Positions 12,901 to 23,514 of a DNA stretch of 64,000 bases are shown piece after piece. A program made the translations under genes and the position numbers. Each line of letters starts with the position of its first letter. Position 1 is the stretch's first letter. The stretch spans positions 186,001 through 250,000 of the forward strand of contig JACAXG010000204.1 in the NCBI GenBank assembly GCA_018881555.1. The letters run 5' to 3'. Origin of the DNA: Amblyornis subalaris. Lineage: Eukaryota; Chordata; Aves; Passeriformes; Ptilonorhynchidae. The notes under the pieces were generated by a model. It was not told where the DNA came from, did no database searches, and saw only the letters and a program-made list of their open reading frames with translations.

Positions 12901-14777
12901 TGCTGCCTGACAGTGGGAGCACAGCAAGGCTAGTGAATAATGGAAAGTTATTGACCTATAATAACCTGGCATTATTGACCATAAATGATTTAGTTAAAGC
13001 ACACACACACGCACACACACCATCTCACGTGAAGGAGCTGAATTTTGAATTTCCTTTGTTCAGCACTGGGTCAATGGAGCTTGTCACAGGGGTATTTTGG
13101 CCTGGCATGAAATTAATGTTAATCAAAACATCTCTGATGATCCTCTAAATAAGATTCTTGTGGGGAACAAGCACAATACCTGGAGCCAAAAGCAGATTGT
13201 CCTGAGTCTTTACTTGAGGCTCCATGAGAGCACAAACCTTTCATGAACTTCAGCAGAGTTCACAGATTTTAAGGCTGAAGAGGACAATTTCCATCAAGCA
13301 GCTTGACCCCTGCCATAAGGCCATCCGAGGACTGACAACTACCAGGACCAATAACCCACCACCGAACCAGAGCACAACATTTAGGGAGGAGGAAAAACAC
13401 CCACTTTTGATGTCAGACTTCCCACTTTCCTATCATTTTTTTCTTTCTGCTGAGCCAGCTGTTCCCCTCCAAAGTGCTGACATCAGGTCCTTTGGAGTCA
13501 CAAAGTGCCGGTCGCCCTTCTGGAAAGCCGGCTCAGGGCTCGTGGCTGGCCTCAGGTACCCCTCCGGATCCACAAGGTCAGGCACCACCCCCCACCTTCC
13601 CCGAGGAAACCCCAGCACCTTCCTGTGCCTGAATGGAGGCCTGTGGAAGCGCAGATGTCTGAGCTGGTGAGCCTGGCTGGGTCAGATAAAGATGTGAGTG
13701 AGTACCTGTTTAGCCGAGCCAGATTTCTGAACGAGGCACAACCCCAGCCACTGTCACAATTGCCATATACCCTCCCAAGATGTCTGTGTTTGTGTCAGCA
13801 TCTGAATTTTGTGGCTGGCCCTTACTATGGAAAGTTTCTGACCAGCTTTTAACGAATGAAACTTTGAGGCTTGGACCTGTTCCTGATTATCTATCAGCAC
13901 TCTACAAACAGCCATAAAAGCTTCTCATTAGCTTTGTGGGTGCTGTTCTTTATATACAAAACAGCCAGGCTCACTGTGCCCGGCTTTCTTTGTTTTCTCA
14001 GGGTCAGATGGATGAAAGAAAGGATTGCTTTGGTTTCAGATTTGCCTGACTTGGAGCTCTTGAGAGATGATGCAAGAGCAAAATTTTAACTCTCAATGGC
14101 ACTGACCCATGGTACGGAAGCAGCCATGAACTGGCATTTACAGTACAGGAAATTGTCAGGATGCAGGAATTCTTTCCCTTGATCATCCACGATCAGGGGA
14201 ATTTTTTCCTACTGACTCCAGCAGGCAGTGGAAGCACCTGGAGCCGCTCCCGCAGTCCAAAATCACTGCAGACAGGCAATCACTGGAGTCAGAGGTGCGA
14301 TCCAGTCTGTGTACTGAAGTAACTAACTTTTGAGTACATTTTAAGTACCTAATGAAGCAGGCTTCCCGGAGTAAATCCTTAATTTCTCCATCTAGGAAAT
14401 TGGGTTTGCATAATTTAGTTGTTTAAATTTAGGCAGCCAAGAGCTCCCTCTGGAGGTCTCCAAGCAGCCCGTTCCTCTGCATGGGCACGGCCAGGCACTT
14501 GCTTCAGAAAGGCGATTTCAAGATGCATCTCTGATTTCAGCACAAGCTAAGTCTTTCCGTTAAGGAAATAGGATCTCCCCCAAATTTTCTAATTTTTCCT
14601 CCAGTATTAGAGCCAAGCTAGGGGGCAAGGCCAGCTGGAAAGGAACGATTGAATTTCTCTCTGAAGTCAGGCAAGGTACGTGATATCCTAGGGTAGAGCT
14701 CCTTGCCACAGTGATGCACACCATCCCACACTTGGGCACACCCCTGAGACCAGCCCAAAATATCTGACTGTAGCAGT
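9981..14777. other. Ordinary intronic sequence
   Basis: Contains a CA-type microsatellite at about 13000-13020 and AT-rich stretches at 11340-11540 and 12930-12998. Frames of 115-148 codons at 13224-13852 show no recognisable family. Nothing else supported. Confidence 0.5.
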
Positions 14778-15083
14778 ACATGACACTGGTCTACAACTTT
14801 TTCAAGGGAAGCAGAGGACAGGGGTGCTGATCTCCTCACTCCTTCATGGAAGGAAACTGCGTCAGGGGAAGCTCAGCCCGAACGCTGGGAACAGGTTCTT
14901 CACTGAGTGGGTGTTTGGTCAATGGAACAGGCTCAAAAGAGCACTAAGCCTGTCATAGTTAAAGGAGCATCTAAACGATGGTCCAAGTCACACAGGATTA
15001 GGTAGCCCTGCAGGGAGCAGGGAGTTGGACACAACAACCCTTACGAATCCCTTACACCTCGAGATTTTCTATGATTCTATGGC
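14778..15083 (+). mobile_element. CR1 LINE 3' fragment (CR1-X-like), sense
   Basis: The order of landmarks fits the 3' end of a CR1 retrotransposon: CTGCGTCAGGGGAAGCTCAG, then TTCTTCACTGAG, GGAACAGGCTC, AGGAGCATCTAAACGATG, GGAGTTGGAC and a terminal TTCTATGATTCTATG. The wording resembles CR1-X rather than CR1-F/Y. It is 5'-truncated, as most CR1 copies are, and encodes no intact protein. It may extend a little further left. Confidence 0.85.
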
Positions 15084-15369
15084 CTTCAGCTCTATCCTTC
15101 CTTCCCCTCTGTATAATTGACTGTTACACCAGCATTATCCGTGCCTTGATACCTTGGATTCATGGAGCTTCTAACAAATATAAATTCCCCTTTGCACACA
15201 CCCCATTTAATCAAAACCTTGCTGGTTTAAGCAGTCTGTTTTATTAAATTACCAACCTATGAAGCCATTAACTCAATTAGAAGCAGCAGTTCTGTGGTCT
15301 TGAACAACCAAGGGGTAATATTGCAGTGGTAGACGTTATGCAGGTATGGCACGTTATAATAACAGTGAG

Positions 15370-15590
15370 AGCTTATATAGCATCTTAGAACTTTACAATT
15401 TTGTAGGAATAATATCTAATTAATCCTCCCAATGGGCCCTGAAGGTAAAGATTATTGTCTAACCCCTTCTTCCATGGAGGAAACTTAGTGGGGAAGAAGA
15501 TGATAGGTAATAGACTTCGGGAAAGAGTACAAGGCTGTATCTTTCCACAGCCTGCATTCACAGTAAGAAGACTTCCCAAATTGCTGCTTT
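15370..15590 (-). repeat. MIR-type SINE, antisense (amniote MIR-like)
   Basis: Reading left to right: GCTTATATAGCATCTTAGAACTTTACA-like start, TTAATCCTCCCAATG, AAGATTATTGTCTAACC, then GGAGGAAACTTAGTGGGG. This matches the reverse complement of an amniote MIR (tatatagcgcctt, ctttacaa, taatcctcacaac, tattatccccat, gaggaaactgag). It is one of the longest MIR relics here. Confidence 0.7.
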
Positions 15591-15599
15591 CCTTCTGAG

Positions 15600-16280
15600 C
15601 AAATCAACACCAAGTGACCATTATCTCCCTTTCATGTCTCCATATTGTAATGTGTAACAGGCTGAGTTAATTTTAAAACATATACTTTTGGGAGGGGGAG
15701 AATAGGAGGGAGTGTAAAAGTAAATAATACAAAAGTATTACTAAAAATAAATATTACTAAAAGTAAAACATACAGAAGTAGAGATGATAAACAGGAACAG
15801 GAACTGGACTTAATTTGAATTTGAAAAAGAAAGTGACTGATTTAGCATCAGTATTATGCTTTTAACAAAGTACAGAGAGGAAAGAAACAGCTTAAAACAG
15901 TGAAAATCAAATAATGCTTCTAATAATTAACATTGCCTACTGTAAAGATGCATCAGCCATAAATTATCTCAAGCAATCATGTATGATATGATAATATAAA
16001 TAAGAGATATTTTATTTTCACATATTTGTTTTCTTTGAGCTGTATTTGAGCATTAAGGATTTTCTTTCCTTCCGGAATTAAAATTCTTGATAAAATGTTG
16101 CTCAGGTCCAGAAGTTGGGGATTTAAGGAAAGCACCATATGTCAGGAGACTGATGGTAAAGCCCCAAAAGCTAGAAACTCTGGCAGTGCTTGTAAGCAGG
16201 GCTAGATCAGGGTTACCTTTAAATGCAGAGAAGTTCGCATTAGACCCGTATTCAAAGAATTAATGAGTAGTTTATTTAAA
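15600..16280. other. AT-rich intronic sequence, possible noncoding element at 15.88-16.08 kb
   Basis: The part at 15896-16000 holds TAATAATTAACATT, CATAAATTATC and ATGATATGATAATATAAATAAG, a TAAT/TTTAT-rich cluster resembling enhancer sequence. The rest is unremarkable. Confidence 0.3.
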
Positions 16281-16399
16281 GTAGATGATTAAAAAAAAAA
16301 AAAAACGCCCCGTGATTGTTCTCAGTGGTGATGGCTCCATTTTATCTCCTTTCATATTTACACCATGTAGCACCCAATTCACACTGCAGAGAGAGAAAG

Positions 16400-17000
16400 C
16401 ACAATCTGGCCCAAATTTTCGAACACGCTCGGCACCCAGCGGACCAAAATCTTTTAATTATCTGTCTGTGCGTTTGAGAACATCCCGCGTTTGAAACAGA
16501 AGGCTCCTTAAGTAGCGTGATTTCTTGCTCGGTTTCCCCCCTCTGCTTTTTTTTTTTTTTTTTTTTTTTTTCCCCCCCAACTCTCAGCATCACGTCTTGA
16601 GGCTCTGCCTGGGCTGCGGTTTCGGACAGACCCTCCCGGGCAGCAGCGAGCCCTGTTCTCCTCCGCGCTGGCTCAAACCCAAACATGCCAGCGCCGCTCA
16701 GGCTGGCAGCCGATCCGGCCGGGAGCAGCAGGGCCCGGGAGCTCAGGCACAAACCGCAGAAAAGGTTAATGGCCGCGGCCGCCGGAAACTTTACAGCTGA
16801 ACTTCTCCCGCCTCCGACCAGCGCTCCCTCTTCCATCAAGTGCCACGGCACAGGAAGGAGGGGAAGGAGGGGAAGGAGGGAGGAAAGCGCAGCTGGCTGC
16901 GGTTGCCTCTCTGCTTTGCCTCTCCCAGCTTTATCCGAGCTGAACGCGCTGCGAGGGCGAGGGCGAGGGAGGGGGTCAAGCTCGCAAGGGAGTGAGAAGG
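16400..17000. promoter_or_regulatory. Intronic CpG-rich block, possible CpG island or alternative promoter
   Basis: CpG is frequent here and rare around it. The block includes GCGGCCGC (NotI) at 16775-16782, CCGGCCGGG-type sites near 16713-16721, and a GA-rich G-run stretch at 16855-16890. A 25-T tract (16547-16571) splits it. Reading frames stay open on both strands because of the high GC content, including 229 codons on - (16342-17031), but one is carried through the T tract as a run of lysines and none resembles a known protein. It could be an alternative first exon or promoter for CELF4, a promoter of an antisense noncoding RNA, or an orphan CpG island. Confidence 0.5.
16955..16975 (+). 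other. G-quadruplex motif
   Basis: Four G runs (GGG, GGG, GGG, GGGGG) are separated by CGA, CGA and A. This fits the canonical G3+N1-7 quadruplex pattern and lies at the right edge of the CpG-rich block. Confidence 0.7.
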
Positions 17001-17099
17001 AAATGGGGTTGATGAGGAAGGGAGTAAACAACTTTAGATAGCTTGGGAGCTATTGCTACCAGAGGTGGCATGCTGCTTCCGGCCACTAACACATGTGGA

Positions 17100-17290
17100 C
17101 AGGTGAACCTTTACACCAAATCAATCATCATATTTATTCTAATTGTATCGTAATAGTCCCCCAGGAGCTCAGTTCAAATGAGCTTGACATTATTAAAATT
17201 TTAATGCCCAGTTTTCATAGCTGAATGAATATTTAAAGGGTATGTCCCAGGCTTAAGTTATGATGATGAAGAAATTAATGGAATGTCTTG
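17100..17290. promoter_or_regulatory. Candidate noncoding regulatory block next to the CpG-rich block
   Basis: Unique AT-rich sequence with AATCAATCATCATATTTATT and ATTATTAAAATTTTAATGCC (17118-17212). TAAT and TTTAT motifs are clustered just beyond the CpG-rich region. Inference only. Confidence 0.3.
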
Positions 17291-17316
17291 TTTAATGCTT
17301 TGGTACATGTTGATGC

Positions 17317-17344
17317 AAAAAAAAAAAAAAAAAAAAAAAAAAAA
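17317..17344 (+). repeat. Poly(A) tract, 28 A
   Basis: Uninterrupted run of 28 A followed by AAAAG-type degenerate A/G sequence to about 17364. No gene-like sequence precedes it, so it is a simple repeat rather than the tail of a processed pseudogene. Confidence 0.85.
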
Positions 17345-17364
17345 GAAAAGAAAAAGAAAGAAGT

Positions 17365-19757
17365 GGTTGTTCAAGGCAGAAAAGAAAGAAAGGCAATGTT
17401 TAGGCATAATTAGAGGAGGAAAGCATCAGTGGTGCATTCGTATCAGACACCAGGCTTGTTGGATAGCTCTCAGCAGAGGCAATATTTATCATTCAGGAGG
17501 GGGGAAGTCAGGGTGCGGTCAGGGACCAGAAGAGAAGCAGCTCCACATGAATGACAGATCAGAAACGAATCCCTGGGAGTCTCTGACCACATCCGTACAC
17601 AGTGGAATGAGCTTGCTAGCTTTTGTTGGCTGGAACAGACACAGAAAATCACCTTTGTTACCCAACCAGGGTGTTTGTTTATTTTAAGTACCCAGATCAA
17701 CTTTGAAGGATGGCATAATTAATCAGCAAGACTCATCAGTCTGGTAATTATGTTACAGATAATTGTCAAAACATAGGACCAGATGATATCAGTTATGCAT
17801 AGATGGGAGTGAGAGGTAACTCCTTTTGCACTGGAGGGCCTGATTCTGCACAGGCTGAAACTGGGACAGAGAATTGCACTGACACTGAGGATCTGGAATG
17901 ATTATGGGATTTTGTTTCATTGTTTATGTTTGGGGTTTTTTCAAGCCTTCGATGCTTTTCCCAATTCAAGACATGTTTGGGAATACACGGATTTTTGCTT
18001 TCCCCTCTTTTTGAAGGCTCTACTAAAATTTGCAAAGTTCCAGCCTGTGCTTATTCATTTACTGTTAGAAACTGAGGACTAACTTGAGCAGCTGGATGTG
18101 CTTAAAATCACACCCGCTATGCATTTCCTAGCTGTGAACGAGGACAGAAGAAAAATTTAATGCTCTAAGTCCCTTCACAGAAGATTTTCTCTAAAGGGGC
18201 ACTATCAAGATTAAGATAATCTTATTCTTCCTCTGAGTCTTTCCTTGTTTGTTTTCTTTTTTGTAAAATTCTTTTTTATTTTCCTTCTGCCAGCTCAGGA
18301 ACTGCAGCCCTGATCCAGTGCACAGCTAAGGGGTTTATCATCAGACAGTGTTCACACATCTAATTTGAGGTGTGATTCCAAACCAGTTTAGACAAATCAG
18401 TGGATAAGGTGGCATGGCTGCTGGGGATTTTTTCTGCTCAAATGGAACTTGTTTCAGGTTGTCTTAAAACAATTAGACTATATTTGTTTGTTAATAGAAC
18501 TGAAAGGAGAGCATAACCATACAGCCTGTACAGGATAGGGATACACCTTGAGAAGGAAGCTCTTGTTCCTTAGAAATGCCACAGCACCTTATTTGGAATA
18601 GATTTAGGTCTGAGCCTCCTGGACTTCAGGATTGAGGTAATGGACTGCTCTCTTTCATACTGCAGCAAGCAGGTGACTTTAACCCTTGGGAGAAGGAAAA
18701 TTAGTGTAGGAGGAAGAGGGTGAACACACTACCCTTGAAAGCAGGGCCAGTGGTGAGGGAAAACCACTTTCTGGCTCAGGGTGGCTCTAGCCCAGTACCC
18801 AAGAAAACCCTACTTGCAATCTCAGCCAGGTGACAGCCTCTTTCAGTTTCTGGGGAGGCTGTGCTTGAAGTCATCCTCTGAGGCTACCTGCACATTTAGA
18901 TCAGGGAGAGAGCCTGTATTTCATGGTGCTGGCAGTGGGTGAAAGCAGCTAGTTAATTTACACAGCTTACTCAGTTGTTTGTTAAATGGCAGTGCTGTGG
19001 AAAGCATTTCTCCGTAGGCAAAAGGGCTGGCTGTGGTTCTTATCTTTGTGGCCAGGCATACAAAGCTACAAGCACAGAAGGTCTAATCTTCTTGGATGGA
19101 CGGTGGCCAAGGTCTTTTTGCACTCAAAGCACTGAAGTCAATGGAGCTTGGCCTTGCCTAAAGTCTGCAGAGTCAAGCCAAGCAACCATTAGTGGCAAAG
19201 GCAACATTTGGGTCTTGCTTCAGAAGAAGAGATAAAGCCCAGAGAGTGAAGAGCACGGCAGGAAAGTTCCAATAGCCAGAGGTCATGGGCTCAGGATAAG
19301 GGAAAGACGAGAGCAGATGTTCATCTCTTAGTGAGGGGACAGGGGTTATGTCTATAATGCCTTCAGGGATGCATCTGTCTCTCTGACCTGATTGCTGCCT
19401 CGCTCACGTCCGTGCCGAGCAGTCCCCTGGGCTCTGTGTGACCATGACGTGCCCCATATGCACAGAACACCCCACCTGCCCGGCAGACAGCAGCAGAATA
19501 GCCCCAAAAGCACCTGTGGGACTACTGGGATGCGAGGTCTGAGGACAGGCTTTCAGCTGGGCAGTGCAGGCAGGGAGACCCACACCGTCAACACCTGAGC
19601 TGAGCACACACTGCAAAACGGATCCAGGACCCTCTGCACACGTTCTCCTCACTCTTTTGAGTCCTGTGATGCCTCCTAGATGCATTTAGCCACGCTCAGC
19701 ACTGTAAGGATCCATGCTTGTTAGTCTAAGGCTGCATTTGTTGTATCTGTATGGACT
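17365..19757. other. Ordinary intronic sequence
   Basis: Unique sequence with a small TAATTA-rich patch at 17710-17770. No supportable gene or element otherwise. Confidence 0.5.
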
Positions 19758-20158
19758 ACCTTCATATGCTGAGGGAACTGGGGGACTCAGCCTGGAGAAA
19801 AGGAGGCTGAGGGGAGACCTTGTCACTCTCTACACCTCCCTGAAAGGAGGTTGTTGCCAGATGGGGGGTAAGTCTCTTCTTCCAGGTAACGAATGACAGG
19901 ACAAGGGGAAATGGTCTGAGTTGTGTTAGGCGAGGTTTAGGTTGGATGTTAGGAAAAATTTCTTCGCCAAAAGGGTGGTCAAGCACTGGAACAGGCTGCT
20001 AAGGGGAGTGGTGGAGTCACCATCCCTGGAAGTGTTCAGAAAACTTGTAGCATTTGGGGACATAATTTAGTGGTGGACTTGTCAGTATTGTGTTAACAGC
20101 TGGACTTGGCGATCTTAAAGGTCTCCTCCAACATTAATGATTCTACCATTCTATGACT
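19758..20158 (+). mobile_element. CR1 LINE 3' fragment, sense
   Basis: Landmarks are TGAGGGAACTGGGGGACTCA, CAGCCTGGAGAAAAGGAGGC, TTGGATGTTAGGAAAAATTT, GGAACAGGCTGC, CCATCCCTGGAAGTGTTCA and a terminal ATTCTACCATTCTATGACTA. These are the hallmarks of avian CR1 3' ends. A frame reads GGLSLEKRRLRGDLVTLYTSLKGGC, the usual CR1 3'-region translation, but no intact reverse transcriptase is present. It is clearly 5'-truncated. Confidence 0.93.
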
Positions 20159-20159
20159 A

Positions 20160-22880
20160 TGCTGCTCTGCCCTGAAGGAGTTTGGGATCACAATGGCTAG
20201 GATGAGGTTGCTTTCTACTCAATGCATGCAAAGTTGGATAATAGAAAAAGTCAGGAATAGAGAAGAATGATTTTAGATAAAAGGTGTTTTGGGCACATTT
20301 TAAAATTGGATGTAAATTATCTTGAAATAAACTCAAGAGGGAAATTAGAAGAAAGATGAGATTGTGGAAGAGCTTATCCCTACTGATACTCGGGGAAAAA
20401 AGGGAGGAAAGGACAGCAAAAGATTGACTTGGTTTTATATTAAAACTTGATGTGTTTATGAACAGAACTTCACATTGTGATTTCTGATAGTAGCAGCAGG
20501 GAACTGGATTTAATGAGCAGAGTGTCCATTCAAGAGTTATACCTCTGCTGTCAGGATACACAGACAAATAGACCCTTTTATGTAGCCTAGCACCACCAGT
20601 GGGCCAGTCCTGGGACTGCTTACATGCTCGAGTGTACTCACTTAATGTTCAGGGACTTCTCACATGTGTAAGGGGTCTGGGGCTACAGACAGGTTTCTGA
20701 AACTAAAGCCATCATACACAAGACCCCTTTCTTTTCCAGGAAAGAAAGGTCAAGTGCATGAGCCAAGCAAGATCCTTGAGTGCAATAAATATCCATCTGG
20801 ATGATCAGGGCACCACCTTTTGTCCTTAGTCACTAAGGTACTGTCTGGAGGCACAGTCTAGTGAGTGAAAACAGACATATCAAACATCATTTTTACTGTG
20901 TGACTGCTCACAATTTTAAGGGAATCTCCTGCTGTCTCTTTCACATGCAGATTTGCATATGAAACAATACTTATAAGACATAAACACTCAAAAAAACCCC
21001 CCAACAACCAACCAGTGCTGTGTGTCTCCTTTTGGAAAATGAGGCTTTGTTCCAGACATCCTGTGTTTTGTCCTCAAACGTTCTGAGGACTGAGTTCTCC
21101 CTTTTCCCTACCCAACTTTGTTTAAAACCAGAGCCACTACAAGGTTAAACATCACATGCTCAGCTACCCTGGGTACAAACCAAATGTTTTGTTGTATTGG
21201 AAAGGTTCTGTTTGGCTACTGACAAGATTAGCAGTCTCTTCAAACTCAAGCCCAAACTGTTCCGGGGAGAAGAAGTTTTGTACTTGAAGCCATAGCCTTG
21301 TGCACATGAGCCTGAACTGAAGCCCCTTCTAGGTTAGTCTATACACAGGAGAAAACGAGAACGATGAATCAATAGTTAGACAGATGGATTATAATGTGTT
21401 TTATATGATATGTAGAAAATACTCTGAGAGTGCAGGGGTGGCCGGTAGCAATCATTCTCAGGGGGAGGCACCAGAGCATTGACTGATTTGTAAAGGTCAG
21501 ACCCTTCAATGTTTTTTTTTTTTCATACTTCACACATTGCCATTTCATGTCTTCTCATCTGTTTGTGTACATGTCTATAGCACACATCTCAACAGGCAGG
21601 AAAGAGGAGGGTGGGGAGGAATTGAGAATCCTTCACCCGGCTAAGGTTTGGGGTAGTCATTTCAGAGGCAATGCATTACTAGTGAGTGCTTCCCACAAGG
21701 TAAACCAATGTGATTTGGGTTTTTTTTTTTTTACAAAACTTTCTAAAATACTTCCTCTCCTTATTTTTTCATTAATCCAACATTGTATCAATTTGTAGTG
21801 CCCACAGTAAATGTGGTTAGTGTGTAATTACACATCAATCCATGCAAACACAGCTCTTACCTCTACTCCCATGGGGACAGGTTTTTGCTCTGTGGATTAC
21901 AGCTGAAATATACAACTGCAGGAGGCTGGTTGTGCAGCTAACCTGTGGTGAAGAAGCCTTCCTGATTCTGTAGCATTTGGAGAAACTTCCCTGAGCCGAG
22001 CACCTGAGCCCTGACTTTTGTGGTTTTTTTTCCTTCAGAGAAAGCAGATTGCTTTGGATTCACGCTTATGGCTATCTAGTTTAGATCACTGTAATTCAAT
22101 TATGTCACTCAGAATCAGGTACAGAGTGATTTACTTGAACTTTGCAATTACACATACGCAATTCAATTGTAGGTGATTTTCTTGGCTTTTCCAACTTTGA
22201 CACTAATATACTTTGCATTTCCTTAGGGCCCTCCATCAGGGCAGATTTTATTCAATGCTTTAAAAGTTATGACCCACTCCTACAAACACATTCCTGCCAA
22301 TACCTTTACTCACATAAATAGCTGTATTGAATTCAGAGGAATTACTATTGTGTACATGGCAGACTCAAAAAGAGACTCAAGACAGACTCAGGTGGCCAAA
22401 GTGGTAAAATGAAATTCCTCTTAGTGTTTTAGGGAGAGATTTTAAACAGAAAAACCTGTCCCACCAAAGAAATAAAGAGTAAATATATTTTCTGAAAATT
22501 TCAGAAATTAAACTATTTCTACCTCCAATTAATATCTGAGTTATGTCATGAGATCGTCAAGAACTGCGTATCATTTTTAGAGAGGAAGTTGTTCTGAGAT
22601 TTTTTTTTCCATGAGGCTAACCAGCATCTACAGAGATGCAGGAGTGCCCAATAAACATTTGTTAAGTCCTGCTAGCTCACATCCTTCATTATTAAGTCAC
22701 AGCTGTGTTTCATCATTGATTTAGGGGGCTGATACCTGAACAATACCAAACACAACAGAACATCAGTGAGCAAGAAGAGTTTGTTATTTGCCATTTTATC
22801 TGTCCACATAATTCAGGCATAGAAATGTCTGGATGTTTGTTTGTTTGTTTGTTTGTTAACACCAGAATTTAGATACTTTT
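20160..22880. other. Ordinary intronic sequence
   Basis: Contains T runs at 21512-21523 and 21720-21732 and a (GTTT)n microsatellite listed separately. No supportable gene. Confidence 0.5.
22834..22857 (+). repeat. (GTTT)n microsatellite
   Basis: Six perfect copies of the four-base unit. Confidence 0.9.
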
Positions 22881-22889
22881 TTCATCAGC

Positions 22890-23030
22890 CACCTTTATAG
22901 CACTTTATATCTTTATCTTCATTGTACAGAAGAAAAAGCTGAGAAAGAGGCAGACGTAATGATGCATTCAAAGCCATCCAGAAAGCCAGTGTAGAGCTGT
23001 AAACAGGCTTTGTCAGATGTTAGCACTCCT
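22890..23030 (-). repeat. MIR-type SINE relic, antisense
   Basis: CCTTTATAGCACTTTATATC, then TTCATTGTACAGAAGAAAAAG, CTGAGAAAGAGGCAG and AGAGCTGTAAACAGG follow the reverse-complement order of a MIR (tatagcgcttta, cattttacagatgaggaaactgaggca, agagctgggat). Confidence 0.65.
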
Positions 23031-23428
23031 ACTTTTTACACTCTTTGTGAAATTCCAGAAACAGGGGCAGCAGAATTCCTTTCACCACAATTTCTGATAA
23101 AAACCAAATCGCCCAATATGTCCTCAAGGAGTATTCAAATTTTTTAATGCCTCTAAGGAGGGTGGAAGGACTATTATTATTTAGAGGATCAACAGGATAA
23201 CCTTCCATGGTCTTATAGAATATACAAGATCTAGAATAACTTTTTGTCACCTGAAGTGGCATCATCCTTAAACACAACCAGCAAATTATCTACAACATAT
23301 CTCTCTTCTGCTTGGACATGATCTTCCTAAGTATTAGTGGCATTTCAGTGATCTTCAGTAATCTCCTCATCTTTTCCCTTTTTCTTCCTGTCTCAGAGCA
23401 CGTTTTAAGCTACTCAGGATGTCTCCAT

Positions 23429-23510
23429 ACTTTTGAGGGTTTTTTTCCACTTTTGAGGTTTATTTTCTTTTTTTTTATCTGTGTTTATCTGTGTTTTTAT
23501 CTGTGTTTGT
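23429..23510 (+). repeat. Short local tandem repeats
   Basis: ACTTTTGAGG occurs at about 23429 and again at about 23449. It is followed by three copies of a TTATCTGTGTTT-like unit between 23475 and 23508. T-rich replication-slippage type sequence. Confidence 0.7.
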
Positions 23511-23514
23511 CCAT

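Noticed and set aside
13224..13852. Overlapping 148- and 115-codon plus-strand frames.
   Set aside because: Locally higher GC keeps frames open; no recognisable product.
16342..17031. Longest open frame in the window (229 codons, minus strand).
   Set aside because: It lies in a GC-rich block where stops are rare on both strands, is carried through a T tract as a lysine run, and resembles no protein.
17317..17344. Poly(A) tail of a processed pseudogene.
   Set aside because: No gene-like sequence precedes the A run.
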